The notes beneath the pieces are model-generated. The model saw nothing but the letters and a program-made list of their open reading frames with translations, did no database searches and was not told the origin of the DNA. A stretch of DNA of 64,000 nt. Source: Brevibacillus laterosporus. GTDB lineage: Bacteria; Bacillota; Bacilli; Brevibacillales; Brevibacillaceae. Location of the stretch: positions 124,001-188,000 of the forward strand of contig NZ_JAUKFY010000002.1 in the NCBI RefSeq assembly GCF_030489605.1. The letters run 5' to 3'. Position numbers and translations under genes: made by a program. This document shows positions 16,949 to 23,564 of the stretch, piece by piece (position 1 is the stretch's first letter; the number at the start of each line of letters is the position of its first letter).

Positions 16949-17005
16949 ATGACTGAATCAGACTGGGCAGTACAACGTAATTCCAAAACGGGGGATCGGG
17001 GTTAG
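16949..17005 (+). CDS. Micropeptide 7 (18 residues)
   Basis: ATG with TTAGGAG upstream, 18 bases after the previous stop. Product MTESDWAVQRNSKTGDRG keeps D-W but not the D-P-G end; a D-G-P-W-Y coding stretch follows out of frame around 17010-17024, so this last unit may be decayed by a small shift. Confidence 0.45.
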   Translation: MTESDWAVQRNSKTGDRG

Positions 17006-17351
17006 ACTGACGGTCCCTGGTATTAGTCGTAACAAAGACCAACCTCGTCTGAGGACGTGGCTAGCGCTGGTAGTCTGTCCTTTCGGGCTATAAGGGCTAG
17101 AAAATTCGGAATTGACGAGGAATCTCTATGTCGAAAGTAGTAAGATGAATGGAAAAAAACTGACGCCTAAATTCATTAGTCGTCAGTTAAGGTCATTTCG
17201 ATATTCTAGAAATTACATCAAAAAATATCTTTACGCTTACTTATATCTTTTATGTGTCTGAACAACCAAGAAAAGAAGCACGATATTAATTAAATAAAAT
17301 ATGCTTTGGGTTTCTATGGGATGATTATTTCCCCAGAAAAGTATGAAGTGT
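17006..17351. other. Gene-free stretch downstream of the micro-ORF array
   Basis: No convincing gene. The part 17035-17110 can fold into several short hairpins (for example CCTCGTC/GACG and CCTT/AAGG with flanking GGCTAG/GGCTAG) and could be the structured tail of the array transcript, though no clear T-run ends it. From 17200 on the sequence is A+T-rich without a ribosome site. The hairpin at 17158-17189 is listed separately. Confidence 0.4.
17150..17190 (-). terminator. Minus-strand terminator
   Basis: AACTGACG / CGTCAGTT with a T-run on the minus strand; it would end transcripts from the broken gene at 17352-17762. Confidence 0.55.
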
Positions 17352-17762
17352 TTATTCTTTAGTCGTAAGTCTTAATCTGTCGTCTTTATAGAAATATTTT
17401 ACATTATATTTATGTTGTAAGTCAGCCGAGTTTGAACCAGTACTAAAACTAAGCCAAAATTCATCCCATACTTGGAGGTTAACAGAATTCCAATCAGGCC
17501 CTTTGTCAATATATGCTCCTTGTGAGAATTGAAAACCCTTTCTGAAGGCAGCGAAATTATAGGGGTACATTGTCCGCACAGCGTGATTTGTTGACATGGA
17601 AAACTCATGTTTTAGCGTCAACGATGTAATGAAATCGGCTCATAAAGTAATATATTTATTAATAGCTATAGACATACCACTTTCCCCATTCATACTTTGA
17701 GGCTGTGGTTTATGCATCGATCCATCATATCTGGCTATCCATTGAGTTTTAATTTTTAGAGA
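17352..17762 (-). pseudogene. Protein of unknown family with an in-frame TGA stop
   Basis: On the minus strand one frame is open from about 17762 to the stop at 17352 except for a single TGA at 17640-17642. Before it the frame reads SMHKPQPQSMNGESGMSIAI, after it ADFITSLTLKHEFSMSTNHA and on to KYFYKDDRLRLTTKE. Both halves have normal protein composition with many aromatic residues, so a point change to a stop is likely. No start codon with a ribosome site is seen at the upstream end, so the front of the gene is missing too. I do not recognise the family; a beta-rich secreted protein is possible. Confidence 0.5.
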
Positions 17763-17818
17763 ATTTTAGTATAATTAAATTTAATTTTACAAAAACACCC
17801 AAATGGAGATGATTAAAT

Positions 17819-18064
17819 TTGAAGAAAATTGTCTTATTGAGTGCTTTTGTATTACGATTGCCAAGTCTAGTATTTTTTTGCTGGGGATGTAGCTGTTGCA
17901 AGACACGCGATATCGAGTGCTAGAGCTAGTTGCCCAGATGTGAAAATATTAGCCCTTTTGCAGCATTAGGTTTTGCTGGGTGGGCTGGTTCAAATTTGCT
18001 TGATATTTTCCTCCAGGAAAGAAAGGTTAAACGCGTATTCAGAGATGCGTATGATTCGGAATGA
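17819..18064 (+). pseudogene. Decayed copy B of the secreted bacteriocin-like protein
   Basis: The start region (TTG, GGAG upstream) reads LKKIVLLSAFVLRLPSLVFF, matching the signal peptide of copy A, but the frame then stops. Near the end another frame reads SPFAALGFAGWAGSNLLDIF and LQERKVKRVFRDAYDSE, matching the copy A tail (hydrophobic G/A-rich helix, then ERK..R.F). The middle 150 residues are gone. So this is an internally deleted, shifted relative of 15439-16169. Confidence 0.6.
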
Positions 18065-18267
18065 TACTATTAAATATTATGTTTAATAAATGGGTTATTC
18101 TTTTTTATATAACTTTTCTCGTACTTGCACTTATTTTATTGTTTTTTTTAAACAATAAAAGGTTGCCAAGGATAAGAAAAATATTCAATTATATTGGCTC
18201 TTTTCTTCTCATTTATCTTTCTATTGGTATTATTATTTTTATTTATAACATTGTTTTAATGATATAG
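18061..18267 (+). CDS. Small two-helix membrane protein, possible immunity protein (copy B)
   Basis: An intact 68-residue protein with two long hydrophobic helices (about 8-30 and 42-66) joined by a basic turn NNKRLPRIRK. The ATG overlaps the stop of the decayed gene before it (ATGA). It is related to the frameshifted product at 16169-16365, and both sit right behind copies of the same secreted protein. This arrangement is typical of bacteriocin immunity genes, and keeping the protector while the toxin is lost would be expected; both points are inference. A weak terminator follows at 18280. Confidence 0.65.
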   Translation: MILLNIMFNKWVILFYITFLVLALILLFFLNNKRLPRIRKIFNYIGSFLLIYLSIGIIIFIYNIVLMI

Positions 18268-18279
18268 TGAAATAAAAAA

Positions 18280-18308
18280 GGAACCTCGGATTTCTTCCGG
18301 TTTTTTTA
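18280..18308 (+). terminator. Weak terminator after the small membrane protein
   Basis: AACC(T)CGG and CCGGTT form a short bulged stem followed by T7. Confidence 0.5.
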
Positions 18309-18361
18309 TGTTCATCCCTTACTATGAAAATAAGCTCTAAAATGATTTTGGGAGCTTTTAC

Positions 18362-18559
18362 TTGCCAAGAAAACGTGAACTGCTTGAATGTTACAACACA
18401 TCAATACTGGTGCTGGGTATCTGGGACGGGGGCGAATTCCTAACGGTGAGGAGCGTTGCCAAGTTATTAGACACCGTTATGAAACAGGTAAAAATTGAGG
18501 AGGAAAACGGCGATTGGACGTGGGTTGATTTCAGGAACAACGTGTCCGTTACCGATTAA
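18362..18559 (+). CDS. Hypothetical 65-residue protein
   Basis: TTG start with GGGAG 8 bases upstream, product MPRKRELLECYNTSILVLGI and onward to an acidic, tryptophan-bearing end (GDWTWVDFRNNVSVTD). GC content and codon use are higher than in the neighbouring small genes, and a good terminator follows at once, so it looks like a real, recently acquired gene. No family recognised. Confidence 0.5.
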   Translation: MPRKRELLECYNTSILVLGIWDGGEFLTVRSVAKLLDTVMKQVKIEEENGDWTWVDFRNNVSVTD

Positions 18560-18565
18560 AATAGA

Positions 18566-18594
18566 AGAGACCCGAAGTGTCCCGGGTCTTTTTC
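18566..18594 (+). terminator. Terminator after the 65-residue gene
   Basis: AGACCCG / CGGGTCT with T5. Confidence 0.75.
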
Positions 18595-18914
18595 TTCATT
18601 AATATATAGTTTTTGAACCGAGTTCCTACCCGAATTATGCTTACGTCAGTCGTAGTCTTGCTAAAAAAGTATTTTAAATCGTTGCTGTGTACGAACTGAC
18701 CAGGTTAAGAGGCCGAATAATTTAATCCTAAAAAGCAATTATTATTCGTTCGAAAGTGATATAAACATCGATCCGGGGGTGTGCTATTTGGTATTGCGGG
18801 GGTGCGGGGCTGTGTGATATACTTTGAATAGTCGAACAATTAGACGCGACTGTTAATCATCAGAAAATCCCCGTAAAATCAACTCTTTACAACGTTATAA
18901 CCTGACTAAAACAT
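18595..18914 (+). promoter_or_regulatory. Gene-free region upstream of tRNA-Pro with a candidate promoter
   Basis: No coding frame with a ribosome site. TTGCGG (18794-18799), 18-base spacer, TATACT (18818-18823) is a plausible promoter about 90 bases before the tRNA. The rest shows no repeat or hairpin worth naming. Confidence 0.4.
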
Positions 18915-18991
18915 CGGGATGTGGCGCAGCCAGGTAGCGCGCACCCTTGGGGTGGGTGAGGTCCAGGGTTCGAATCCCTGCATTCCGACCA
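18915..18991 (+). tRNA. tRNA-Pro(GGG)
   Basis: A complete 77-base cloverleaf: acceptor CGGGATG / CATTCCG (one G-U), D arm GCGC..GCGC, anticodon arm CACCC-TTGGGGT-GGGTG with anticodon GGG, T arm CAGGGTTCGAATCCCTG, and an encoded 3' CCA. It reads proline codons CCC and CCU. It stands alone between the accessory block and the mtrB backbone; no second copy of its 3' end was seen in the window. Confidence 0.95.
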
Positions 18992-19086
18992 TTTTGATTC
19001 TTACACTTCTTCAGCATTTCTATGCGAAGAGGTGTTTTTTAGTAATGTAGCCACTATGTATTTAATTACCTATAATAGGACGAATA

Positions 19087-19482
19087 CTAAAAGTCATATA
19101 TATCGAACCAGAAATCTTTTGTAATTCCTCCGTATTTAAACTCAAAATAACCCTCGCCTGATCTGTAAGGCTGTATCCATGCATAGTCATAGCCTGGTTG
19201 CTTGTTATAGTAAGCACCACCACTTTTGCCGATCGTTACGTCATTTGAAACCCATTTGGTTGAGCCATCAGAGAAAAGAGCTTTTATGTAGATATCAGTA
19301 CTGTCTCCGTAATAAACCCTGCGCTCACCGAGTTCAACAACCAACCCTGTTACTTGAGCTTGAGTTGCTTGTACTTTATGATCTTGAACTGTTGGTGGGC
19401 TAACTTCTGCGGCTAATACTGAAGGGGACGCTATTACACAAAAAGCTAACATGGCAATGGTAGAGAGTAATGATTTTTTCAA
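19087..19482 (-). CDS. Secreted protein with an Ig-like (Big-type) domain
   Basis: A 131-residue exported protein: signal peptide (LLSTIAMLAFCVIASPSVLA, cut near VLAA-EV), a short linker rich in Q and T, then one beta-sandwich of about 85 residues with the bacterial Ig-like pattern ALFSDGSTKWVSNDV and a closing YAWIQPYRSGEG. Such domains serve in surface adhesion or as non-catalytic modules; no enzyme part is present. Start TTG 19482 (minus) has AGGAGG 9 bases upstream and is preferred to the TTG three codons earlier, which is too close to that site. Confidence 0.8.
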   Translation of the reverse strand: MKKSLLSTIAMLAFCVIASPSVLAAEVSPPTVQDHKVQATQAQVTGLVVELGERRVYYGDSTDIYIKALFSDGSTKWVSNDVTIGKSGGAYYNKQPGYDYAWIQPYRSGEGYFEFKYGGITKDFWFDIYDF

Positions 19483-19499
19483 AATATCCAAACCTCCTA

Positions 19500-19886
19500 T
19501 AATATTATTTTATATACAAATTATAACATAATTTTATTCTAATTCAAATTTTGCGAATATATGTAAAGAGGAACGAGCCTGACTTTTTAAAGCAAATGCA
19601 AACTATGGTGCTTTGCATAAAACGCTACTCCTAGTCACTGACCACTAGATTATTGAAAGCACATCTATCAAATTATATGAATGATTGAGAGACCTTGATG
19701 ATGTCTGTTAGTAGTACTGGAAGATGTTTTTACTTCCGATAGTATATTATGAATGTTTTACCATTTTTGTTTATTTATTAATTCAAGTAAAGAATTAAAA
19801 AACAATTTTTCTTAACAATCGGGCCTTTTTTCTCTTGGCTCTATGGAAAGCCTTCCCTTATAATAGAACATAAAAGACAGAGGAGA
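19500..19886. other. Gene-free A+T-rich stretch
   Basis: Contains the upstream region of the Ig-like gene on the minus strand and that of the transglycosylase on the plus strand. An A+T-rich section at 19740-19870 holds possible promoter hexamers but none is clear. No ORF or repeat is supported. Confidence 0.4.
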
Positions 19887-20624
19887 ATGGATGATCTAAT
19901 CGTGAAAATAGATAGTAATCAGCTTGTTAAATCCCTTGCATCTACTGGACAATTCACATCAAGTGATGTTACTCAGGTAGCACAATTCCAAGGGCTATTG
20001 GATAATCAGACAAATCCAAATGGACAAGATCCCTTGTTTTCTGATGTGTTTGAAAATGAACTGCAAAAATATCAGCATGTAATCTCAAAAGAACAGGTTC
20101 TAGCTGAATTAGATGGAACAAAGCAGCAAAATAGCTGGAATTCCTCTCTAATCTACTCTTCAACTCAATCTGATCTAACCTCTAATAAAGATGAATCCAT
20201 GGCGTGGAGCCGTCAGCAGATTGTGGATAAAATTGAGCAGGTGAGCAAACGCTTCGGTGTCAACTCTTCCTTAGTGAGAGAGGTGGTCCGCGCCGAATCT
20301 AACTTTAACCCTACTGCTACCTCTCACGCGGGAGCAAAAGGACTTATGCAGTTAATGGACGATACTGCTCGAAGTGTAGGGGTACGTAATTCTTACGATC
20401 CCGATCAAAATTTGATGGGCGGAACCAAATATTTGGGTAAATTACTAGATCGATATGATGGCAATGTAAAGGTTGCCTTGGCTGCCTATAATGCAGGATC
20501 TGGCCGAGTCAGAAGAGCTGGAATTGAGACAGATGAAGACTTTGATCGTCTAGCAGCTAATCTTCCTCAAGAGACACAGCGCTATGTCGCTAAAATAACG
20601 TCCAAATTGCAAGCGGAAGTTTAG
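19887..20624 (+). CDS. Lytic transglycosylase, SLT domain
   Basis: A 245-residue peptidoglycan lyase. The first 110 residues are a low-similarity, glutamine-rich region without signal peptide; the C-terminal SLT (lysozyme-like) domain starts near residue 118 and has the catalytic glutamate in VRAESNFNPTATS, then GAKGLMQLMDDTA and the closing ALAAYNAGSGRV. It resembles B. subtilis YjbJ/CwlQ, which is also without a classical signal peptide. ATG 19887 follows AGAGGAG closely. mtrB starts 45 bases later. It marks the return to ordinary backbone-like base composition. Confidence 0.88.
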   Translation: MDDLIVKIDSNQLVKSLASTGQFTSSDVTQVAQFQGLLDNQTNPNGQDPLFSDVFENELQKYQHVISKEQVLAELDGTKQQNSWNSSLIYSSTQSDLTSNKDESMAWSRQQIVDKIEQVSKRFGVNSSLVREVVRAESNFNPTATSHAGAKGLMQLMDDTARSVGVRNSYDPDQNLMGGTKYLGKLLDRYDGNVKVALAAYNAGSGRVRRAGIETDEDFDRLAANLPQETQRYVAKITSKLQAEV

Positions 20625-20669
20625 GTAGGGTATAGTAAAAAGGAGAAATTCTCTTAGGGGGACATGTAG

Positions 20670-20909
20670 ATGGAACAACATCCACAACGGAGCAGTGGCA
20701 GCCAAGACTTTTTTGTCATTAAAGCAAAAGAAAACGGAGTACATGTTATTGGATTAACCCGTGGTACAGATACACGCTTTCACCATACAGAAAAGCTAGA
20801 TAAGGGTGAAGTCATGCTAGCTCAATTTACTGAGCATACATCTGCTATCAAGGTACGTGGCAAAGCAATTATTCAAACCAGACATGGAGTTATTGATACA
20901 GAGGAATAA
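20670..20909 (+). CDS. mtrB: TRAP, trp RNA-binding attenuation protein
   Basis: A 79-residue tryptophan-activated RNA-binding protein that forms an 11-subunit ring and wraps leader RNA carrying [G/U]AG triplets. The core [20 protein letters not shown] with [12 protein letters not shown] is almost identical to B. subtilis TRAP, including the K, K and R residues that contact RNA (K37, K56, R58 in the Bacillus numbering) and the T-rich tryptophan pocket. In B. subtilis it directly follows folE; here it is 7.1 kb away. Its targets are visible in this window at 43250-43316. AGGGGGA precedes the ATG. Confidence 0.97.
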   Translation: MEQHPQRSSGSQDFFVIKAKENGVHVIGLTRGTDTRFHHTEKLDKGEVMLAQFTEHTSAIKVRGKAIIQTRHGVIDTEE

Positions 20910-20929
20910 TGGCAGAAAATGTAGAAGAG

Positions 20930-20957
20930 AAAGTGACCATGGGTCGCTTTTTTTCTT
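20930..20957 (+). terminator. Terminator after mtrB
   Basis: AAGTGACC / GGTCGCTT with a three-base loop and T8. Confidence 0.85.
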
Positions 20958-20986
20958 TTCCGGTATAAAAAGTGAAGAAAATGTTG

Positions 20987-21015
20987 TTGACGTTTATCAG
21001 CAAGGATAGTATGAT
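20987..21015 (+). promoter_or_regulatory. Sigma-A promoter of the PTS operon
   Basis: TTGACG, 17-base spacer, TATGAT. It stands ten bases before the paired operator repeats and about 175 bases before the first PTS gene. Confidence 0.75.
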
Positions 21016-21025
21016 TAACTATAAG

Positions 21026-21053
21026 GAACAAATGATAAAAGTAAGAACAAATG
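21026..21053 (+). promoter_or_regulatory. Paired operator, PTS promoter
   Basis: Two GAACAAATG direct repeats whose starts are 19 bases apart, placed just downstream of the -10 element where a bound protein would block transcription. The same pair, with the same spacing and the same distance from the promoter, occurs at 26515-26542. The SorC-family regulator at 31595 is the likely ligand. Confidence 0.65.
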
Positions 21054-21078
21054 TAACAGAAATAATGAAAAGAGCCGC

Positions 21079-21120
21079 GGGCTAGATTCGTATGAATGTC
21101 ATACGATCTAGCCCTTTTTT
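21079..21120 (+). terminator. Leader terminator or attenuator before the PTS genes
   Basis: A 16-base stem (GGGCTAGAT-CGTATGA with its complement, one bulged T) and T6, lying inside the leader and 70 bases upstream of the first gene. Some transcripts must pass it for the operon to be expressed. Confidence 0.8.
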
Positions 21121-21189
21121 GTTTAGAAATGTTGGCTTTTTACACAAAAAGAGGGAAGAGAGACAGCTTAGATAGAAGGGAGAATCCAC

Positions 21190-21663
21190 ATGTCATTTTT
21201 GGAGATGGTGCAAACAGATCATTTGTTTATCTTTCCAGATGAAACCCGCCAAGACGTAATCCTAGAAACCATGGCGAAATCCTTATGGAGTAAGGGCTTT
21301 GTGCACGAGAGTTATGTAAACGCTGTCAAGGATCGTGAGCAGCATTATCCTACTGGATTGGAGTTGGCTGATGTACATGTGGCTATTCCGCATACGGATG
21401 CGTGTCATGTTAAACAGCAGACGATTGCATTGGGTCTAGTGAAACAGGGTACCAAATTTCAATGCATGGCAGATGCCAGCAGAACCATTTCAGTCAAGCT
21501 TATTATCATGCTAGCGATTGAAAAAAGTGAGTCTCATCTGGAGATGCTGGAAGAAATTATGACGTTCATCCAGGATGCCTCACGCTTGGAGGTACTTAGT
21601 CAGGCCAGCACACCAGTAGAATTTCTTTCCGTTATCCAGCCTGTTAACAGTTACAACCACTAA
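21190..21663 (+). CDS. PTS galactitol-family EIIA component
   Basis: Cytoplasmic phosphocarrier of a sugar phosphotransferase system, 157 residues. The phosphorylated histidine is in the motif VAIPHTDACHV (about residue 72), within a fructose/mannitol-type EIIA fold. It is the first of a complete A-B-C set. By order and family it belongs to the galactitol group, which also moves other polyols or pentitols, so the substrate cannot be named. GGGAGAATCC precedes the ATG. The leader terminator at 21079 lies upstream. Confidence 0.88.
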   Translation: MSFLEMVQTDHLFIFPDETRQDVILETMAKSLWSKGFVHESYVNAVKDREQHYPTGLELADVHVAIPHTDACHVKQQTIALGLVKQGTKFQCMADASRTISVKLIIMLAIEKSESHLEMLEEIMTFIQDASRLEVLSQASTPVEFLSVIQPVNSYNH

Positions 21664-21681
21664 TTTTAGGAGGAATTTATA

Positions 21682-21969
21682 ATGGCAAAGAAAAAAGTTA
21701 TGGTGATTTGTGGCACAGGAGTAGCAACTTCTACGGTGGTTATGCAGAAATTAAAAACGTTCTTCCAAGAAAAAGGATTAGAGGCTAATTTAGAGCAATC
21801 AAAGGTAAGTGATATTTTAAATAAAGGTGACCAGTATGATCTGATTATTTCTACTACAGCAGTACCGGCTCATTTACAGGATAAAGTGATTAATGCTGTT
21901 CCTTTGTTAACAGGAATCGGTAAAGAAAAAGTGTTTGCCGAAATTGAGAAACGGATGACCGCCGAATAG
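21682..21969 (+). CDS. PTS galactitol-family EIIB component
   Basis: A 95-residue phosphocarrier with the active-site cysteine in MVICGTGVATSTVVMQ (about residues 8-23), taking phosphate from EIIA and passing it to the sugar during uptake. AGGAGG lies 9 bases before ATG. It sits 18 bases after the EIIA gene and 28 bases before EIIC. Confidence 0.9.
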   Translation: MAKKKVMVICGTGVATSTVVMQKLKTFFQEKGLEANLEQSKVSDILNKGDQYDLIISTTAVPAHLQDKVINAVPLLTGIGKEKVFAEIEKRMTAE

Positions 21970-21997
21970 CCATTTTATTGAGTTAGGGGATGAGGAA

Positions 21998-23341
21998 ATG
22001 GAGTATTTACAAAAAATTGTTAATTTAGGGCCAACTGTTGTTTTGCCCATCATCATCTTCATTTTTGCGATTCTCTTAAAAACAAAGCCTGGACAGGCAT
22101 TCCGGGCTGGACTCACGATTGGGATTGGGTTTGTTGGGGTCAATCTGATTATCGGATTGCTAAGCAGTTCACTCGGTCCTGCCGCTCAAGATATGGTCAA
22201 AAATTTAGGAGTGGAGTTAACGATTATTGACGTAGGCTGGCCGGCTAGTTCAGCCATTGCGTTTGGGACAACGATTGGCGCTTTTGCTATCCCGATTGGC
22301 CTTGGGGTCAACCTAGCAATGCTTCTTTTCGGACTCACCAAGACATTAAATGTGGATGTTTGGAACCTGTGGCACATCGCGTTTACAGGATCATTGGTAA
22401 CGGTTATGACCAACAGCGTACCAATGGGGCTATTAACAGCGATTGTTCATGCAATCGTGTTACTTGTACTAGCAGACATGTCTTCGAAGCATGTGTCAGA
22501 ATTTTATGGTTATCAGGGCGTTACATTCCCGCATGGTACCTCCACTGCTTTTTATGTTATCGCCATGCCGCTCGAAAAATTATGTAACATGATCCCAGGG
22601 TTGCGCACCTTAAAAGCCGATCCAGATTCCATCCAAAAACGAATGGGAGTGCTGGGTGAATCAACTGTATTAGGTCTTATTTTAGGTATTATTATTGGTC
22701 TTTTAGCTGGATGGAGTGTAAAGGATGTTTTAACCTTAGGGGTAAATACAGCAGCCGTGATGCTACTGTTGCCTCGAATGGTAGCTGTTCTTATGGAAGG
22801 GCTGTTGCCAGTATCAGAAGCGGCTTCAGAATTTGTTCGCAGTAAGTTTCCAGATCGCGAAGTAAATATTGGGATGGACTCTGCGCTCGCCGTAGGACAT
22901 CCAGCCGCTATAGCCTCATCGTTAATTATGATTCCTATTGTGCTGGCATTAGCGGTGCTTCTGCCCGGGAATAAGGTATTGCCCTTCGGAGATTTAGCGA
23001 CCATTCCGTTTATTGTTTGCTTGATGGTTCCTGTGTTTAAAGGAAACGTAGTACGGACGGTTCTGGGTTCGACGATTGCTCTGGGAGTAGGTTTATTATT
23101 AGCTACCTACGTATCTCCGCTCATCACTACCGCGGCAACTATGGCAGGGTTTAAATTCCCTGAAGGTGCTGCTGCAATCTCTTCCCTGGTCGATGGTGCC
23201 GTTCCTACCACAGCATTATTTGTTTTTGGGGCTAAGCTGGGTTACTTCGGTATCATTGCTATTGGTGCTATTGCCATAGGTACAGCCATTTATCTAAGAC
23301 GGCAGGACAAAAGAGAGATGCTGGAACAACGCGAGATGTGA
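21998..23341 (+). CDS. PTS galactitol-family EIIC permease
   Basis: The membrane channel that binds and moves the sugar, 447 residues, about twelve hydrophobic segments, with the family's N-terminus (VNLGPTVVLPIIIFIFAILL) and G-rich GAFAIPIGLGVNLAMLL region. The phrase VDVWNLWHIAFTGS and the later loop with FPHGTSTAFY are family-typical. Together with the preceding genes it forms one EIIABC system. The natural substrate is unknown; the acetoin-type dehydrogenase downstream suggests the sugar is fermented to acetoin or fed to a related 2-oxo acid. Confidence 0.9.
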   Translation: MEYLQKIVNLGPTVVLPIIIFIFAILLKTKPGQAFRAGLTIGIGFVGVNLIIGLLSSSLGPAAQDMVKNLGVELTIIDVGWPASSAIAFGTTIGAFAIPIGLGVNLAMLLFGLTKTLNVDVWNLWHIAFTGSLVTVMTNSVPMGLLTAIVHAIVLLVLADMSSKHVSEFYGYQGVTFPHGTSTAFYVIAMPLEKLCNMIPGLRTLKADPDSIQKRMGVLGESTVLGLILGIIIGLLAGWSVKDVLTLGVNTAAVMLLLPRMVAVLMEGLLPVSEAASEFVRSKFPDREVNIGMDSALAVGHPAAIASSLIMIPIVLALAVLLPGNKVLPFGDLATIPFIVCLMVPVFKGNVVRTVLGSTIALGVGLLLATYVSPLITTAATMAGFKFPEGAAAISSLVDGAVPTTALFVFGAKLGYFGIIAIGAIAIGTAIYLRRQDKREMLEQREM

Positions 23342-23388
23342 TAAAAATAAAATAATGAAAGATCACTTGTTCCTTACAAGTAAGGATA

Positions 23389-23414
23389 ACCAGGAGAGCA
23401 TAATCTCCTGGTTC
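23389..23414 (+). other. Hairpin between EIIC and the regulator gene
   Basis: AACCAGGAGA / TCTCCTGGTT, a ten-base perfect inverted repeat without a following T-run. It may protect or end the PTS message, or serve as a protein site. Confidence 0.5.
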
Positions 23415-23564
23415 GTCTACGTTTGTCTCGCACTTTTGTGCCTGTGAAGAACAATTTCTACCATTGGTATAGATGGAGTGATCGGTGTGGATCAATCTCA
23501 ATAAATGAAAGGAATTGTGAGCAATTGTCAGGGATTCTGCTAAAAAGGGAAGGAATGGTGGCAA

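Noticed and set aside
16546-17005. Reading the micro-ORF array as one decayed repeat-protein gene
   Set aside because: Stops fall at the same motif position each time, each unit has its own start and most have ribosome sites, and silent changes dominate between units 4 and 6. A broken long gene would not give regular 17-20 base gaps.
18915-18991. A prophage or integrative element attached at tRNA-Pro
   Set aside because: No second copy of the tRNA 3' end and no integrase gene were found in the window.
13565-19886. Insertion sequences in the accessory block
   Set aside because: No transposase frame or terminal inverted repeats were recognised.
20987-21190. A sigma-54 promoter before the PTS operon, expected with a LevR-like activator
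   Set aside because: No TGGCAC-N5-TTGC type sequence was seen; a sigma-A promoter fits well instead.
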